Assembly (NCBI RefSeq): GCF_001700435.1
Contig: NZ_LYPC01000030.1
Coordinates: 124,001-188,000 of the forward strand
Reading direction: 5' to 3'
Length of the DNA: 64,000 nucleotides
From: Paenibacillus pectinilyticus
GTDB lineage: Bacteria > Bacillota > Bacilli > Paenibacillales > NBRC-103111
The notes beneath the pieces are model-generated. The model made no database searches. It saw only the letters and a list, made by a program, of their open reading frames with translations, and was not told the DNA's origin. Below, in pieces: positions 34,268 through 43,495 of this stretch (the stretch's first letter is position 1; every line of letters starts with the position of its first letter). A program made the position numbers and the translations under genes.

Positions 34268-34419
34268 TTATTAGGACCTACGTTTATTAGGGCTGAACCG
34301 ACATTTTTGACAAGAAAAGAAAGATTTCAGGGCCTACACAGAAGGAATTTCATGAAAGACGGCGAATAGTAATCCGTAAGCTCGATAGGAATAGGTTAGT
34401 CGAAGTGAAATTTGTGCAT

Positions 34420-34440
34420 GTATAGGAAACGTATAGGAAA
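34420..34440 (+). repeat. Tandem GTATAGGAAA direct repeat
   Basis: Two adjacent copies (34420-34430 and 34431-34440) just before the SD of the AbrB-like gene; possibly an operator. No other support. Confidence 0.3.
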
Positions 34441-34456
34441 AGAGAGGTGAAGTCCT

Positions 34457-34714
34457 ATGATGAAGCCAGCTGGAGTCGTACGTAAAGTCGATCAATTGGG
34501 ACGAATCGTATTACCTAAATCGTTGAGAAAGCGATACCAAATGAATGAAGGCGATCCTGTTGAAATTTTGGTGCAGGGTGACCATATCATTCTTGAGAGA
34601 TATCGTCCGAAATGTGTATTCTGTGGCAGCATGGAAAGTGTCAGTGAATTCAAAGAGCGTTACATTTGTGGCGTGTGTGTAACTGAAATGAACCTGCTCA
34701 AAGCCAGAGCGTAG
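34457..34714 (+). CDS. AbrB/SpoVT-type regulator with zinc-ribbon-like C-terminus
   Basis: 85 aa. The first ~50 residues are a swapped-hairpin AbrB DNA-binding domain (G-V-V-R-K-V-D-Q-L-G-R-I-V-L-P-K). Instead of the AbrB C-terminal multimerisation region, it ends in C53-x2-C56...C71-x2-C74, a likely zinc knuckle. AbrB-type proteins control transition-state and sporulation genes; the targets of this variant are unknown. GAGGTG SD; ATG 34457 or the next codon ATG 34460 may be used. Confidence 0.88.
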   Translation: MMKPAGVVRKVDQLGRIVLPKSLRKRYQMNEGDPVEILVQGDHIILERYRPKCVFCGSMESVSEFKERYICGVCVTEMNLLKARA

Positions 34715-34727
34715 ACAAGAAAAGAAA

Positions 34728-34769
34728 AAAAGCATCGCTTTCTCCTTCGAGAAAGTAGATGCTTTTTTT
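34728..34769 (+). terminator. Terminator after the AbrB-like gene
   Basis: AAAAGCATC...CTTTCTC / GAGAAAG...GATGCTTTT with seven T. Confidence 0.9.
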
Positions 34770-34808
34770 GCGTGTCCGAAGCGGACGACAAGTGAATGTA
34801 CAACAATC

Positions 34809-34916
34809 TTATAGGCCTTTTGTTTTGTCCTCGTTATAGGAAGCCGTAAACATCGCGACTAGGAATAACAGAAAAACGGAATTAACGAGCCAAAATGTAG
34901 TGGATAAACCGAACAT
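34809..34916 (-). CDS. 35-aa single-span membrane peptide
   Basis: On the minus strand ATG at 34916 follows a strong SD (AGGAGGTG, 5-nt spacing) and opens 35 codons: M-F-G-L-S-T-T-F-W-L-V-N-S, a hydrophobic helix (about 7-25) and a charged tail Y-N-E-D-K-T-K-G-L. The SD, helix and charged end argue for a real small membrane protein. I do not recognise it. It lies downstream of the glycosidase gene on the same strand, about 100 nt away. Confidence 0.6.
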   Translation of the reverse strand: MFGLSTTFWLVNSVFLLFLVAMFTASYNEDKTKGL

Positions 34917-35018
34917 TGCTGCACCTCCTATAGGGTTAAAGAGCGATTACACATAGTTAAGGCTTATTATACCCAACCATCCCCAAAAAAGAAACGAAAT
35001 TTGTGTGAATAATTTGGG

Positions 35019-36092
35019 TCATTTGAAAAACAAGAAGTTCGTTGCGAGTGGTCGAAGCTTGCCGTCAGAAGGACGGTTAATGACACTTCCACCCCAGACT
35101 AAGGTAGTAGAGCCGCCTCCATCGAGATTATAAGCGTCGACAACGCCTAACTGCTGCATCTTGTCCTGCAACTCAGCAAGGGTTGCACCCGAATTACCGC
35201 TTTCGTTGTACCCGTCAGTGACGAGGAAGAGGAGCTGATCGTTCTTATAATCAGCCATAACCGTTCGGGCTGCTCGCGCTGGCGAGCTCTGCCATTGATA
35301 CGGAATGGTCATCTTGCTGCCATTCTTGAGAAGCACAGGAACGAAGGTCGAACCCATCAAAGGGTTCAGCTTGTCCAGATCAGCCTGCGAGCTGAACTTC
35401 CCGCCGATCAGCTTGCGATCTTTGTTCAAGCCGATGAAAGCCGTGTCATTGTTGGTGGGAAAGAAGCCATTTACATATTTCCCATTCATGACAGTTGTGT
35501 CTAGTGGGTAGCGCCGGCCACGACTATCATCCGCGAAGCCTCCGGCGTTGATGCCAACGAGTGCACCATAGCGCGAAGCCGCGGCTAACGTTGTTTCACT
35601 GGAGCCGAGCTTATCATTACCCAAGACGAGCTTAACAGCTTTATCGCTTTTAAGGTTCACCTTAAGAGCATATCCTGTATAGTTTTTTTCATTCAAAGCG
35701 TACAGTTGGATATCAATATTGCCTGAGCTTGCTTGCCTGAGGGGGCTGCCTAGCTTAGCAGTTATACGTGCATCATAGATGAGTCCGGGTTTGAGTGCTT
35801 GGGCTGCTGCGTTTTGGAGCATGGTCGTGACTTCTGCCGTGCTTTTCTCATACAGCTGAAAGTACTGCTGAATAATGGTTTTGGTTTGAACAGCATCATT
35901 GTTGGCTTGGGTTAACAAGCTGTTCATGGTCAGTGTTTCTTGATGGAAATTAACTGGTGATGATGCCGCTGGCGTCCAAGTTGGAATGGAAATATGCAAG
36001 GAAACGAAGAGAAGCCAAATCAGCATGCCTAGAAAGGGTGCGCAGGCAAGTAACATTACACGGTTGATTTGCTGAATCGAATTCGCTGTCAT
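35019..36092 (-). CDS. Membrane-anchored phosphodiester glycosidase (NAGPA family)
   Basis: 357 aa: N-terminal membrane anchor (about 13-35), a linker, and a C-terminal phosphodiester glycosidase domain (about 120-357) with I-N-A-G-G-F, A-A-R-T-V-M-A-D-Y, V-T-D-G-Y-N-E-S-G and the closing D-G-G-G-S-T-T-L-V...N-R-P-S-D-G-K-x-R-P. The family removes GlcNAc-1-phosphodiesters and is linked in bacteria to polysaccharide and wall-teichoic processing; substrate unknown. It overlaps the upstream gene by one base, so the two are coupled. Last recognised gene of the yesM-yesN transcription unit. Confidence 0.88.
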   Translation of the reverse strand: MTANSIQQINRVMLLACAPFLGMLIWLLFVSLHISIPTWTPAASSPVNFHQETLTMNSLLTQANNDAVQTKTIIQQYFQLYEKSTAEVTTMLQNAAAQALKPGLIYDARITAKLGSPLRQASSGNIDIQLYALNEKNYTGYALKVNLKSDKAVKLVLGNDKLGSSETTLAAASRYGALVGINAGGFADDSRGRRYPLDTTVMNGKYVNGFFPTNNDTAFIGLNKDRKLIGGKFSSQADLDKLNPLMGSTFVPVLLKNGSKMTIPYQWQSSPARAARTVMADYKNDQLLFLVTDGYNESGNSGATLAELQDKMQQLGVVDAYNLDGGGSTTLVWGGSVINRPSDGKLRPLATNFLFFK

Positions 36093-36523
36093 TATTTCAA
36101 CACATCCAGATTCTTCTGTAGATCATCGAGCTTCTTCTTAACGTCCGCGAGCTGTGTATACAGCTGATTGCTATTATCGGTCTTACTGTTAGCGCTATCC
36201 TTGGTGAAAGCCAATAATTCATTCAATGAATCAACTTTGGCCTGCAAAGTCTTCATATCGGATGTAACGCTATCCTTCAGATCGGAGACTTGCTTCTGAT
36301 AATCTTGCTGAACGACTTGTAATTGTTGCTGGGTTTGCTGTGCGATATCGGTCGATATTTGTTGCCTCAGATGCTCCGTGTACATCATCGTTGCTGCTAC
36401 TCCGACTGCGATCAGCATGACCCAACCCATAAATAAGATGACGTACGTTTTTCTTTTGACCCTGGTTGCCTTCGACGTGCGGGGAAAAGAATTCGCCGTT
36501 GCATTTTCGATGGGCATACTCAT
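36092..36523 (-). CDS. Small membrane protein with C-terminal coiled coil
   Basis: 143 aa from ATG 36523 (AGAGGTG upstream; GTG 36532 is within that SD). A basic N-terminus, one membrane helix (about 27-47), then a ~95-residue extracytoplasmic coiled coil rich in Q, L, K and D (Q-Q-T-Q-Q-Q-L-Q-V-V and L-x2-V-x3-L-D-x-L heptads). No catalytic domain. Being coupled to the phosphodiester glycosidase gene, it may anchor or dimerise that enzyme; this is inference from operon structure. I do not know the family. Confidence 0.75.
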   Translation of the reverse strand: MSMPIENATANSFPRTSKATRVKRKTYVILFMGWVMLIAVGVAATMMYTEHLRQQISTDIAQQTQQQLQVVQQDYQKQVSDLKDSVTSDMKTLQAKVDSLNELLAFTKDSANSKTDNSNQLYTQLADVKKKLDDLQKNLDVLK

Positions 36524-36575
36524 GAAAATCACCTCTCACTACTAGTATAGCATATTCCATTATTTTCTCGGTATA

Positions 36576-38204
36576 TTAGATAGAATTTGCTGTTTTTCGA
36601 TATTCATTGGGGGTCATGCCCGACATTTTTTTGAAAACTTTGCTGAAATACTTCTCATCCTGATACCCAACCATCTCAGCGACCTGTGAAATACGAAGAT
36701 TCGGATTGCATAGAAGCACCTTTGCCTTACTCATCCGAATCTGACCTAAGTAATCAGAGAGATTCACTTGGAACTCCTGTTTAAATTTACGAGAGATGTA
36801 CTCGCGGCTAAGATAGAAACGGCTGGCAATATCCGCAAGCGAAATGTCCTCATGATAGTGCTTCTCTAGAAAGCTAGCAATTTCGAATATCACATTGTTA
36901 TCCTTGTGCTGTCCCTCCAGATGCAGCTTCGATACCTGCACGAGGCTTCGTGTCAGCTCTTGCTGCCAGAGAGATAAGGACAGAATGCCTTTCTCGTCGA
37001 GTGTCATGATGGACGATGCACTTTCCTCAAGAAGAAGTGGATTAACCTCGTTCTCTCCGCTATTCGGTATGAATTGCTGCACCCAGCGGCGCATCATGAC
37101 CCGATATTCCCCCCACCAATGCTCAAGCTGTTCAGGCGTGATGGTCTCACTGCTTTTCACAGCGTCGATCCACAGCTTAACGACATCCTGAATTTGTTCC
37201 ACGTTTCCGCTGCGAATAGCGAGGTTGATCTGTTCCTCATATTGATGAAAAGTGAGCGATGTCTGTGAGGTTTTGGCCGACTGTGAGGTCGTATGAATCC
37301 ACGTTTCTTTGGATTTGAGATTCCTTTGTCGCAGGGCGTCACGGGCTTCTTGATAGGACAATTTCAATTGTTGAGGAAATGCGTGGGCACTTCCAATCCC
37401 AAAATCAACCCGCGTGTGCAAAGTAGTTCGAATCCCATCGTTAATCGTCGCAAGAAGACCCTCTGCCGTAGAAGGGGTGGACCAGATCAAGAGCACAATT
37501 TCATGGAGATTGTGTAAGTGACGGAACGCATAGCCGCGCTGCTCTGTAACGAGAAATTCGTTGCAAATATTGATCAATGAGAAAAGTAAGAGGTCGATAT
37601 TTTGGCTAAATTTATTCTTGATACTAGCTTCCATCGTATCCAAAGAGAGGATAGCGACACGGCAGTTTGCGACGCCTCTGGGTAAATGAAGCTCGCGCTC
37701 CAGCTGATCAGCGACAGGCTCATACGTACCAGGCTCGGCGATCAAGGCGGAGAGCAGCTTATCCCAGTAAATCGGTTTGAATTGATTCACCTCGATATTC
37801 AGCTCGCGATTCGCATGTCTTTGCTCTTCCTCTTTGAGCCAAGTTTGAATCGCTTTGTCCAAGGCTTCATTCAATTGATCCGGATCGATCGGCTTCAAAA
37901 TATAATCCGTACCGCCATACTTCACCGTATGTCGCAGTAAAGAGAAATCGTCGTGACCGCTGATCACGATGGTTTTGGCATCTGGCGCATGGCGATGCAG
38001 CCATTCGAGCAGCTTGACGCCATTGAGAATGGGCATCATCATATCCGTCATAATGATCTCCGGATGTTCGTTGCGCACGATTTCAATGGCGGCCTCGCCA
38101 TCTTGTGCTTCTAATATGGTATCAATCCCGAATAGCTTCCAATTCACGAGTAATCGGATCGCATCCCGAACGTGTTTCTCATCATCAACAAGTAAAACTT
38201 TCAT
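36576..38204 (-). CDS. YesN-type response regulator (receiver + AraC HTH)
   Basis: 542 aa: receiver (D-D-E at 7-9, phospho-acceptor D54 in M-T-D-M-M-M-P, K in I-L-K-P-I), a long middle region of ~300 residues, and a C-terminal AraC-type double helix-turn-helix (about 440-540; F-Y-L-S-R-E-Y-I-S-R-K-F-K, V-G-Y-Q-D-E-K-Y-F-S-K-V-F-K). It starts 6 nt after the YesM-type kinase and is divergent from a sugar ABC transporter, which it probably activates, as is usual for YesMN pairs. Confidence 0.93.
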   Translation of the reverse strand: MKVLLVDDEKHVRDAIRLLVNWKLFGIDTILEAQDGEAAIEIVRNEHPEIIMTDMMMPILNGVKLLEWLHRHAPDAKTIVISGHDDFSLLRHTVKYGGTDYILKPIDPDQLNEALDKAIQTWLKEEEQRHANRELNIEVNQFKPIYWDKLLSALIAEPGTYEPVADQLERELHLPRGVANCRVAILSLDTMEASIKNKFSQNIDLLLFSLINICNEFLVTEQRGYAFRHLHNLHEIVLLIWSTPSTAEGLLATINDGIRTTLHTRVDFGIGSAHAFPQQLKLSYQEARDALRQRNLKSKETWIHTTSQSAKTSQTSLTFHQYEEQINLAIRSGNVEQIQDVVKLWIDAVKSSETITPEQLEHWWGEYRVMMRRWVQQFIPNSGENEVNPLLLEESASSIMTLDEKGILSLSLWQQELTRSLVQVSKLHLEGQHKDNNVIFEIASFLEKHYHEDISLADIASRFYLSREYISRKFKQEFQVNLSDYLGQIRMSKAKVLLCNPNLRISQVAEMVGYQDEKYFSKVFKKMSGMTPNEYRKTANSI

Positions 38205-38210
38205 GTCAGG

Positions 38211-40034
38211 TTACTCCCTTTTTTTCATCGGAATATGGATGACGATTCGCAAACCTTGGGGCTGCACGTGCGCAATCTCGAGCGCGGCATCATCATTAAA
38301 GTAGAGCTGTACACGAGTCAAGACGTTGCGAAGTCCGATGCAGGCCTCATCTGGCGTGGAAGGCATGCGCAACCGACTGCGAATTTCCATCAGCCGTTGG
38401 TCCGTTATGCCGATTCCGTTATCTTCGACGGTCAGCTGCAAGATATCCCCATCCGGGGTAGTCAAAAGCGCAGATGCGATGCGCAGGAGTCCCGCGGCTT
38501 GGGCGTGTCCTGGTTTAAAGCCATGCTTGAAATAATTTTCGACAAGCGGCTGAAGAATCATTTTAGGCACAGCTAAAGGTTGGGTACCTTCTTGGATCTC
38601 GTAAACGATATCAAATTGGTGCTCAAAACGCTGCTTCTGCAGCTCCAAGTACGCCTTAATATGATCAAGCTCTTTGCGCAGCGGAACGACAGATTCGTTC
38701 GTGTTCATGCTGTAATGCATCATTTTAGCCAAAGAATTAATCAAGGTATAAATCTTCGGTGCCTCGTGCTGCAACGCTAATGTGCCGATGGATTGCAGGG
38801 CATTATTCAGAAAATGTGGATTGATCTGCGCCTGCAGCGCCATCAGCTGATTGGATTTATTCGCAAGCTCTAAGCGATATTCCCGCATCACCATGTGATC
38901 CAAGTCCTGCATGAGGCCATGGAAGCGGTTGGCCAGAATACCCATTTCATCGGTACGAGTCAACTCAATATCGCTTTGACGATCGCCAAGCCCAGCTTGT
39001 CCTGTTTGAATGCGTGTGATATAACGTATTAATTGCTTAATTGGAGCTGTAAAACGAATACTAATATAAACAGTGCCAGCGACAACAATCAGCATAAAGA
39101 AGGAGAGAATCAGGGCATTAATGAGAGTCAGCTGACGAGCATTTTTGGTAAGCTGTGCGTAGGGAAGACGTTTTACAATCGTCCAGTTTAGGTAGTCGGT
39201 GTGCATTTTCTCATACATATTGATCCCTGCATAAGCGCCTTTATTCCACTCATAATTTCCTTTTTCTAACGTACTATGGACCGCTTCGTCTCCCCAGCTG
39301 CCTTCGAGCTGCTGTCCCCACTTAGCCGGATCAGGACCATAGACGATGTGTCCCGTCTCGTCCAGAATGTACAGTTCTTCTTGATCGTGGGTGAATAAGC
39401 TCTGCGAAATCTGCGAGACGAGGTCCAAATTCAAATCAATCACAAGCTCACCAATGGATGTATTGTTAGGTGAGTACATGATGTTGCGGTGCATAGAGAT
39501 AACTGGCGAAGGCACAGAATACACACTGCGTACCAAATCGTACGTGTTGCTAAGGTGCGTTGCTTCGAAATACACCAGTTGCTTGGCTGGGAAGGGCTTG
39601 AGACCTTCATATTTACCAACGGTCGTCACTTGTGAGTCATTGCTAGCCAGGTAAGAGCGATCACTGACCGAAGCGTACAAATAGATTTGTTTGATTTCCT
39701 TGACCGAATGAGACATCACCTGAAGACCGCTCTTAATCACTTTATCGCTCATGTAATCGATCTCTCGCTGCGATTGGATAATATCGTAGAATTGGCCAAG
39801 CTCGGCAAGATGAATCCCTGTGTAAATGGTGGAAGAGGCTTGAACAACGCCATCCAAGTAGTTGATGAGATTCGTTTTACCCTGTGAAAGTAAGGCTGAA
39901 TTGTTCGTAAGCGTATCCTCTGTCACTCGCTGCTTCGTGAAAAAGTAGGAAACAACAAGCGAAGTAAGGAAGGGAACGAGCGTGGCGATGATCAAAAATA
40001 AGATTAATTTATTGCGAATACTGTGGCGAATCAC
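38211..40034 (-). CDS. YesM-type sensor histidine kinase
   Basis: 607 aa: TM1 (about 12-32), a ~265-residue extracytoplasmic Cache-like sensor, TM2 (about 302-326), HAMP (to ~385), the His_kinase domain with H407 in Q-I-N-P-H-F-L-N-N, and an ATPase domain with P-L-V-E-N-Y-F-K-H-G, D-N-G-I-G and G-L-R-N-V. LytS/YesM-type kinases sense extracellular sugars, often with the cognate binding protein. GTG start with a weak SD. Partner of the downstream YesN-type gene and divergent from the transporter. Confidence 0.93.
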   Translation of the reverse strand: MIRHSIRNKLILFLIIATLVPFLTSLVVSYFFTKQRVTEDTLTNNSALLSQGKTNLINYLDGVVQASSTIYTGIHLAELGQFYDIIQSQREIDYMSDKVIKSGLQVMSHSVKEIKQIYLYASVSDRSYLASNDSQVTTVGKYEGLKPFPAKQLVYFEATHLSNTYDLVRSVYSVPSPVISMHRNIMYSPNNTSIGELVIDLNLDLVSQISQSLFTHDQEELYILDETGHIVYGPDPAKWGQQLEGSWGDEAVHSTLEKGNYEWNKGAYAGINMYEKMHTDYLNWTIVKRLPYAQLTKNARQLTLINALILSFFMLIVVAGTVYISIRFTAPIKQLIRYITRIQTGQAGLGDRQSDIELTRTDEMGILANRFHGLMQDLDHMVMREYRLELANKSNQLMALQAQINPHFLNNALQSIGTLALQHEAPKIYTLINSLAKMMHYSMNTNESVVPLRKELDHIKAYLELQKQRFEHQFDIVYEIQEGTQPLAVPKMILQPLVENYFKHGFKPGHAQAAGLLRIASALLTTPDGDILQLTVEDNGIGITDQRLMEIRSRLRMPSTPDEACIGLRNVLTRVQLYFNDDAALEIAHVQPQGLRIVIHIPMKKRE

Positions 40035-40147
40035 GCTGCATCAGCTCGGTTTCTATATTGGGATTTTCCCCTACATTGTAGCAGGAGAGGTCAACAAATT
40101 CCACCTAATGGGTCACCATCGTCAGTGTTTTGGGGAAGGCTTGCACT

Positions 40148-40164
40148 CTATACTTGGGGTATAG
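40148..40164 (+). promoter_or_regulatory. CTATAC-TTGGG-GTATAG dyad before the sugar transporter
   Basis: Perfect 6-bp inverted repeat with a 5-nt spacer, about 30 nt before the first permease gene and in the divergent region with the kinase; operator or -10 region. Confidence 0.4.
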
Positions 40165-40191
40165 TAGCAAAATGGTAAGGGGGACTTCCCA

Positions 40192-41076
40192 GTGAAATCA
40201 AAGAGAATGCTTTCAGGATGGCTGCAGCAATGGGTATTTATTGGGCCTGCATTATTATTTTTTAGTGTCGTGGTGCTGATTCCATTCATGATGAGCATCT
40301 ATTATTCATTCACCGAATGGAACGGTGTGACAACGAGTGTCACTTTCAATGGCTTAGACAATTTCAAGAAAATATTATTCCATGATCAGGACTATCGTAA
40401 CGCTTTCAGCTTCACCTCACGATTAACCGTGACCAATGTCATTCTAACAAACCTCGTCGGCTTCTTGCTCGCGCTGCTCCTCACACAAGCACTGAAGACA
40501 AGGAATATGCTGCGCACGATTTTCTTTATGCCGAATGTCATCGGTGGCTTGTTACTCGGTTTTATCTGGCAGTTCATTTTTGTAAAAGGGTTTGCAACCC
40601 TTGGTAGTCTCACACATATCGGATTCTTCGAGCTTCCTTGGTTAGGGGATTCACCAACAGCTTTCTGGGCGATCGTCATTGTAAGCGTATGGCAAGGCGC
40701 AGGGTATCTGATGATTATCTACATTGCCGCACTATCGAATGTACCTAAGGATATGTTAGAGGCTGCATATATTGACGGCGCATCTCGTATGCAGGTGTTA
40801 CGAAGCATCATCGTGCCGCTCATCATGCCAGCTGTGACCGTGTGCTTGTTCCTGACCATTTCGTGGTCGTTCAAAATCTTTGATCTCAACTTCTCGTTGA
40901 CCAAAGGCGGGCCGTTCAATTCAACGGAATCCGTGTCGATTAATATTTATCAAGAAGCGTTCCGCAATAACCGTTATGGCTTAGGTACTGCGAAAGCGCT
41001 GATCTTCTTCATTGTCGTTGCCATCATTTCCACCATTCAAGTGATGTACACCAAACGTAAGGAGGTCGAGGTCTAA
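40192..41076 (+). CDS. Sugar ABC transporter permease (MalF/LacF type)
   Basis: 294 aa, GTG start with AAGGGGG upstream. Six membrane helices and the EAA loop (E-A-A-Y-I-D-G-A-S-x3-V-L-R-S-I-I-V-P-L) that docks the ATPase. One of two CUT1-family permeases; its last codon overlaps the next start. With the binding protein downstream it imports an oligosaccharide or sugar. No ATPase gene is in the cluster, so a shared MsmX-type ATPase is expected. Confidence 0.93.
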   Translation: MKSKRMLSGWLQQWVFIGPALLFFSVVVLIPFMMSIYYSFTEWNGVTTSVTFNGLDNFKKILFHDQDYRNAFSFTSRLTVTNVILTNLVGFLLALLLTQALKTRNMLRTIFFMPNVIGGLLLGFIWQFIFVKGFATLGSLTHIGFFELPWLGDSPTAFWAIVIVSVWQGAGYLMIIYIAALSNVPKDMLEAAYIDGASRMQVLRSIIVPLIMPAVTVCLFLTISWSFKIFDLNFSLTKGGPFNSTESVSINIYQEAFRNNRYGLGTAKALIFFIVVAIISTIQVMYTKRKEVEV

Positions 41077-41912
41077 TGGCTTCCATCAAAAAATACACCG
41101 GTCGATTATTTGCCTTAGAGGTTCTGGGCTTTCTAGTAGCTTTGCTATTCTTAATTCCATTCTATTTCGTTATCGTTAACTCGTTGAAAACTTTTCCTGA
41201 GCTGGCAGCCAATACGGCGAAATTGCCGAAAGCCTTATTCTTCGGTAACTACACCAAAGTATGGACGATTATGAACTTTCCGAAGGCGTTCTTCAACTCC
41301 CTGTTCATTACCGTTCTAAGTAATATAGGCTTAGTCGTTATCTCCTCCATGGCGGCCTATCGGATGGTGAGGAAGGCAAGTAAGTTCAACAATCTTGTTT
41401 TCTTGGCGTTCGTTGCGGCGATGGTCATTCCGTTCCAGTCCATCATGATCCCGCTTGTTCGTGTGGCAAGCCAGGTTGGATTAATGGATAGCAAGCTTGG
41501 GCTCATTGCTTGTTACTTTGGCTTTGGCGTTTCCTTAAATGTATTCTTGTATCATGGCTTCATTAAATCCATCCCGTTAGAAATTGAAGAATCAGCGAAA
41601 GTGGACGGCAGTTCACCGTATGGCGTGTTTTGGAAAATCGTGTTCCCGCTGCTCAAACCGATGTCGATTACGATTGTCATTTTGAACAGCTTATGGATCT
41701 GGAATGATTATTTATTGCCTTCACTTGTATTGGGTAACCCTGAACTGAGAACCATTCCACTTGCTACCTTCTCCTTCTTCGGGCAATATACGAAACAATG
41801 GGATTTAGCTCTTGCGGGTCTAACATTAAGCGTATTGCCAATCGTTATTTTCTTCTTATTCTTACAAAAGCACATCGTAGAAGGCATTACTGCAGGTTCA
41901 GTTAAAGGATGA
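41076..41912 (+). CDS. Sugar ABC transporter permease (MalG/LacG type)
   Basis: 278 aa, six membrane helices, EAA loop E-S-A-K-V-D-G-S-S-P-Y-G-V-F-W-K-I-V-F-P. Overlaps the preceding permease by one base (TAATG), so the pair is translated together in equal amounts. Second half of the CUT1 permease heterodimer; the binding-protein gene follows after 160 nt. Confidence 0.93.
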   Translation: MASIKKYTGRLFALEVLGFLVALLFLIPFYFVIVNSLKTFPELAANTAKLPKALFFGNYTKVWTIMNFPKAFFNSLFITVLSNIGLVVISSMAAYRMVRKASKFNNLVFLAFVAAMVIPFQSIMIPLVRVASQVGLMDSKLGLIACYFGFGVSLNVFLYHGFIKSIPLEIEESAKVDGSSPYGVFWKIVFPLLKPMSITIVILNSLWIWNDYLLPSLVLGNPELRTIPLATFSFFGQYTKQWDLALAGLTLSVLPIVIFFLFLQKHIVEGITAGSVKG

Positions 41913-42071
41913 CATATTTGTAAATGAGTTCAAGATATTCCACCTTTATGTTCAATATACTAGGTGTTAACTGCGGATGTAAGTGTTTACAATGAAGCAT
42001 GTAAGGGATGACGCTTCAACAAACGTTGTCAGATAAAACGAAGATTCATATTAAAGGGAGGCACTACCTCA

Positions 42072-43391
42072 ATGAAAAAATTAACGATGGTTTCGATGGC
42101 TGCTGTACTATCCTTATCCGTATTAGCAACGGGTTGCGGCAAAAAAGACGAGACTACGCCAGCGGCATCTGCAGGAACATCCACGGCAACAACAACACCT
42201 GCAACTAGCGCTAAACCAGTTACGATTAAAATGTTCCAGTTCAAAGTAGAGATCGCGGATCAACTTGGTAAATTGGTGCAAGAATATCAAAAGCTCAATC
42301 CAAACGTGAAAATTCAAGTCGACACCGTCGGCGGTGGAGCAGACTACGGCGCTGCGTTGCTTGCGAAATTCAATTCAGGTGACAAACCAGACATTTTCAA
42401 CAATGGCGGCTTCTCCGATTTAGATAAATGGATCGATAACTTGGAAGATCTTTCGGATCAACCTTGGGTCAAAGATCTTGTCGATGTAGCGAAAGAGCCT
42501 ATGACCAAAAACGGCAAATTGTATGGTCAACCGCTGAACTTGGAAGGCTACGGCTTCCAATACAATAAAGATCTTTTTGCTAAAGCGGGCATTACAGAAT
42601 TACCAAAAACAATCACACAACTAGAAGCGGCAGCGAAAAAGCTGCAAGCAGCAGGAATTACACCTTTTGAAACAGGCTATGGTGAGTGGTGGGTACTAGG
42701 GAATCATTTCGTGAATCTTCCATTTGCTTATCAGAAAGATCCGAATGCCTTCATCGATGGCTTGAACAAAGGAACTTCTAAAATTACAGGCAACGAAGTA
42801 TTCAACCAATGGACGAAATTGTTTGATCTTCAATTGCAATACGGTAACAAAAATCCATTGCAAACGGATTACAACACGCAAGTAACGGATTTTGCTACAG
42901 GTAAAGCAGCGATGACGCAACAAGGGAACTGGACACAAGTTCAAATTTCCAAAACGAACCCTGACATCAAAATTGGCTTCTTGCCAATGCCGATCAGCGA
43001 TGATGCCGCTGCAAACGATAAATTGTTCGTAGGCGTGCCGAATAACTGGGTTATCAACAAAAACTCCGCTGTCAAAGACGAAGCGAAGAAGTTCTTGAAC
43101 TGGATGGTTAGCTCCGATATCGGTAAGAAATATATCACTGAAGAATTCAAATTCATTCCAGCTTTCAAAACGATCCCTGCTGACGAGAAAGTACTAGGGC
43201 CATTAGCAGCTGACATTATCTCTTACAGCAAAGCTGGTAAAACACTTAGCTGGAACTGGTTCAAATTCCCTGGCGGCGAAGCTTCCAGTAAAAAATTCGG
43301 CGATATCATGCAAGGTTATGTTGCCAAGAAGTATACGAAGGATCAAATGTTGGATGAATTCCAGAAAACATGGGATAGCCTTAAGAAGTAA
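42072..43391 (+). CDS. Sugar-binding lipoprotein of the ABC transporter
   Basis: 439 aa extracellular solute-binding protein. The signal peptide ends in the lipobox L-A-T-G-C (C22), so the mature protein is lipid-anchored; a T/A/S-rich linker follows. Core features of family 1 binding proteins are seen (Y-N-K-D-L-F-A-K-A-G-I, G-K-A-A-M-T-Q-Q-G-N-W, W-M-V-S-S-D-I-G-K-K). The W-rich middle suits sugar stacking, but the ligand is not predictable. GGGAGG SD. Confidence 0.94.
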   Translation: MKKLTMVSMAAVLSLSVLATGCGKKDETTPAASAGTSTATTTPATSAKPVTIKMFQFKVEIADQLGKLVQEYQKLNPNVKIQVDTVGGGADYGAALLAKFNSGDKPDIFNNGGFSDLDKWIDNLEDLSDQPWVKDLVDVAKEPMTKNGKLYGQPLNLEGYGFQYNKDLFAKAGITELPKTITQLEAAAKKLQAAGITPFETGYGEWWVLGNHFVNLPFAYQKDPNAFIDGLNKGTSKITGNEVFNQWTKLFDLQLQYGNKNPLQTDYNTQVTDFATGKAAMTQQGNWTQVQISKTNPDIKIGFLPMPISDDAAANDKLFVGVPNNWVINKNSAVKDEAKKFLNWMVSSDIGKKYITEEFKFIPAFKTIPADEKVLGPLAADIISYSKAGKTLSWNWFKFPGGEASSKKFGDIMQGYVAKKYTKDQMLDEFQKTWDSLKK

Positions 43392-43410
43392 CCTGAATCC
43401 GCCCGTTATT

Positions 43411-43440
43411 AAAGCCTCAGCGCCAATGCTGGGGCTTTTT
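43411..43440 (+). terminator. Terminator of the sugar transporter operon
   Basis: AAGCCTCAGC / GCTGGGGCTT with a GCCAAT loop and TTTTT. Confidence 0.9.
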
Positions 43441-43495
43441 GCTGTTTAACAGATAGAGAAATGGCTGTTACAATGAAGAGGACTGGAGGTCTACC

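Noticed and set aside
38235..38576. Antisense ORFs within the YesM kinase gene
   Set aside because: They mirror codon bias of the real gene; the kinase has full domains on the opposite strand.
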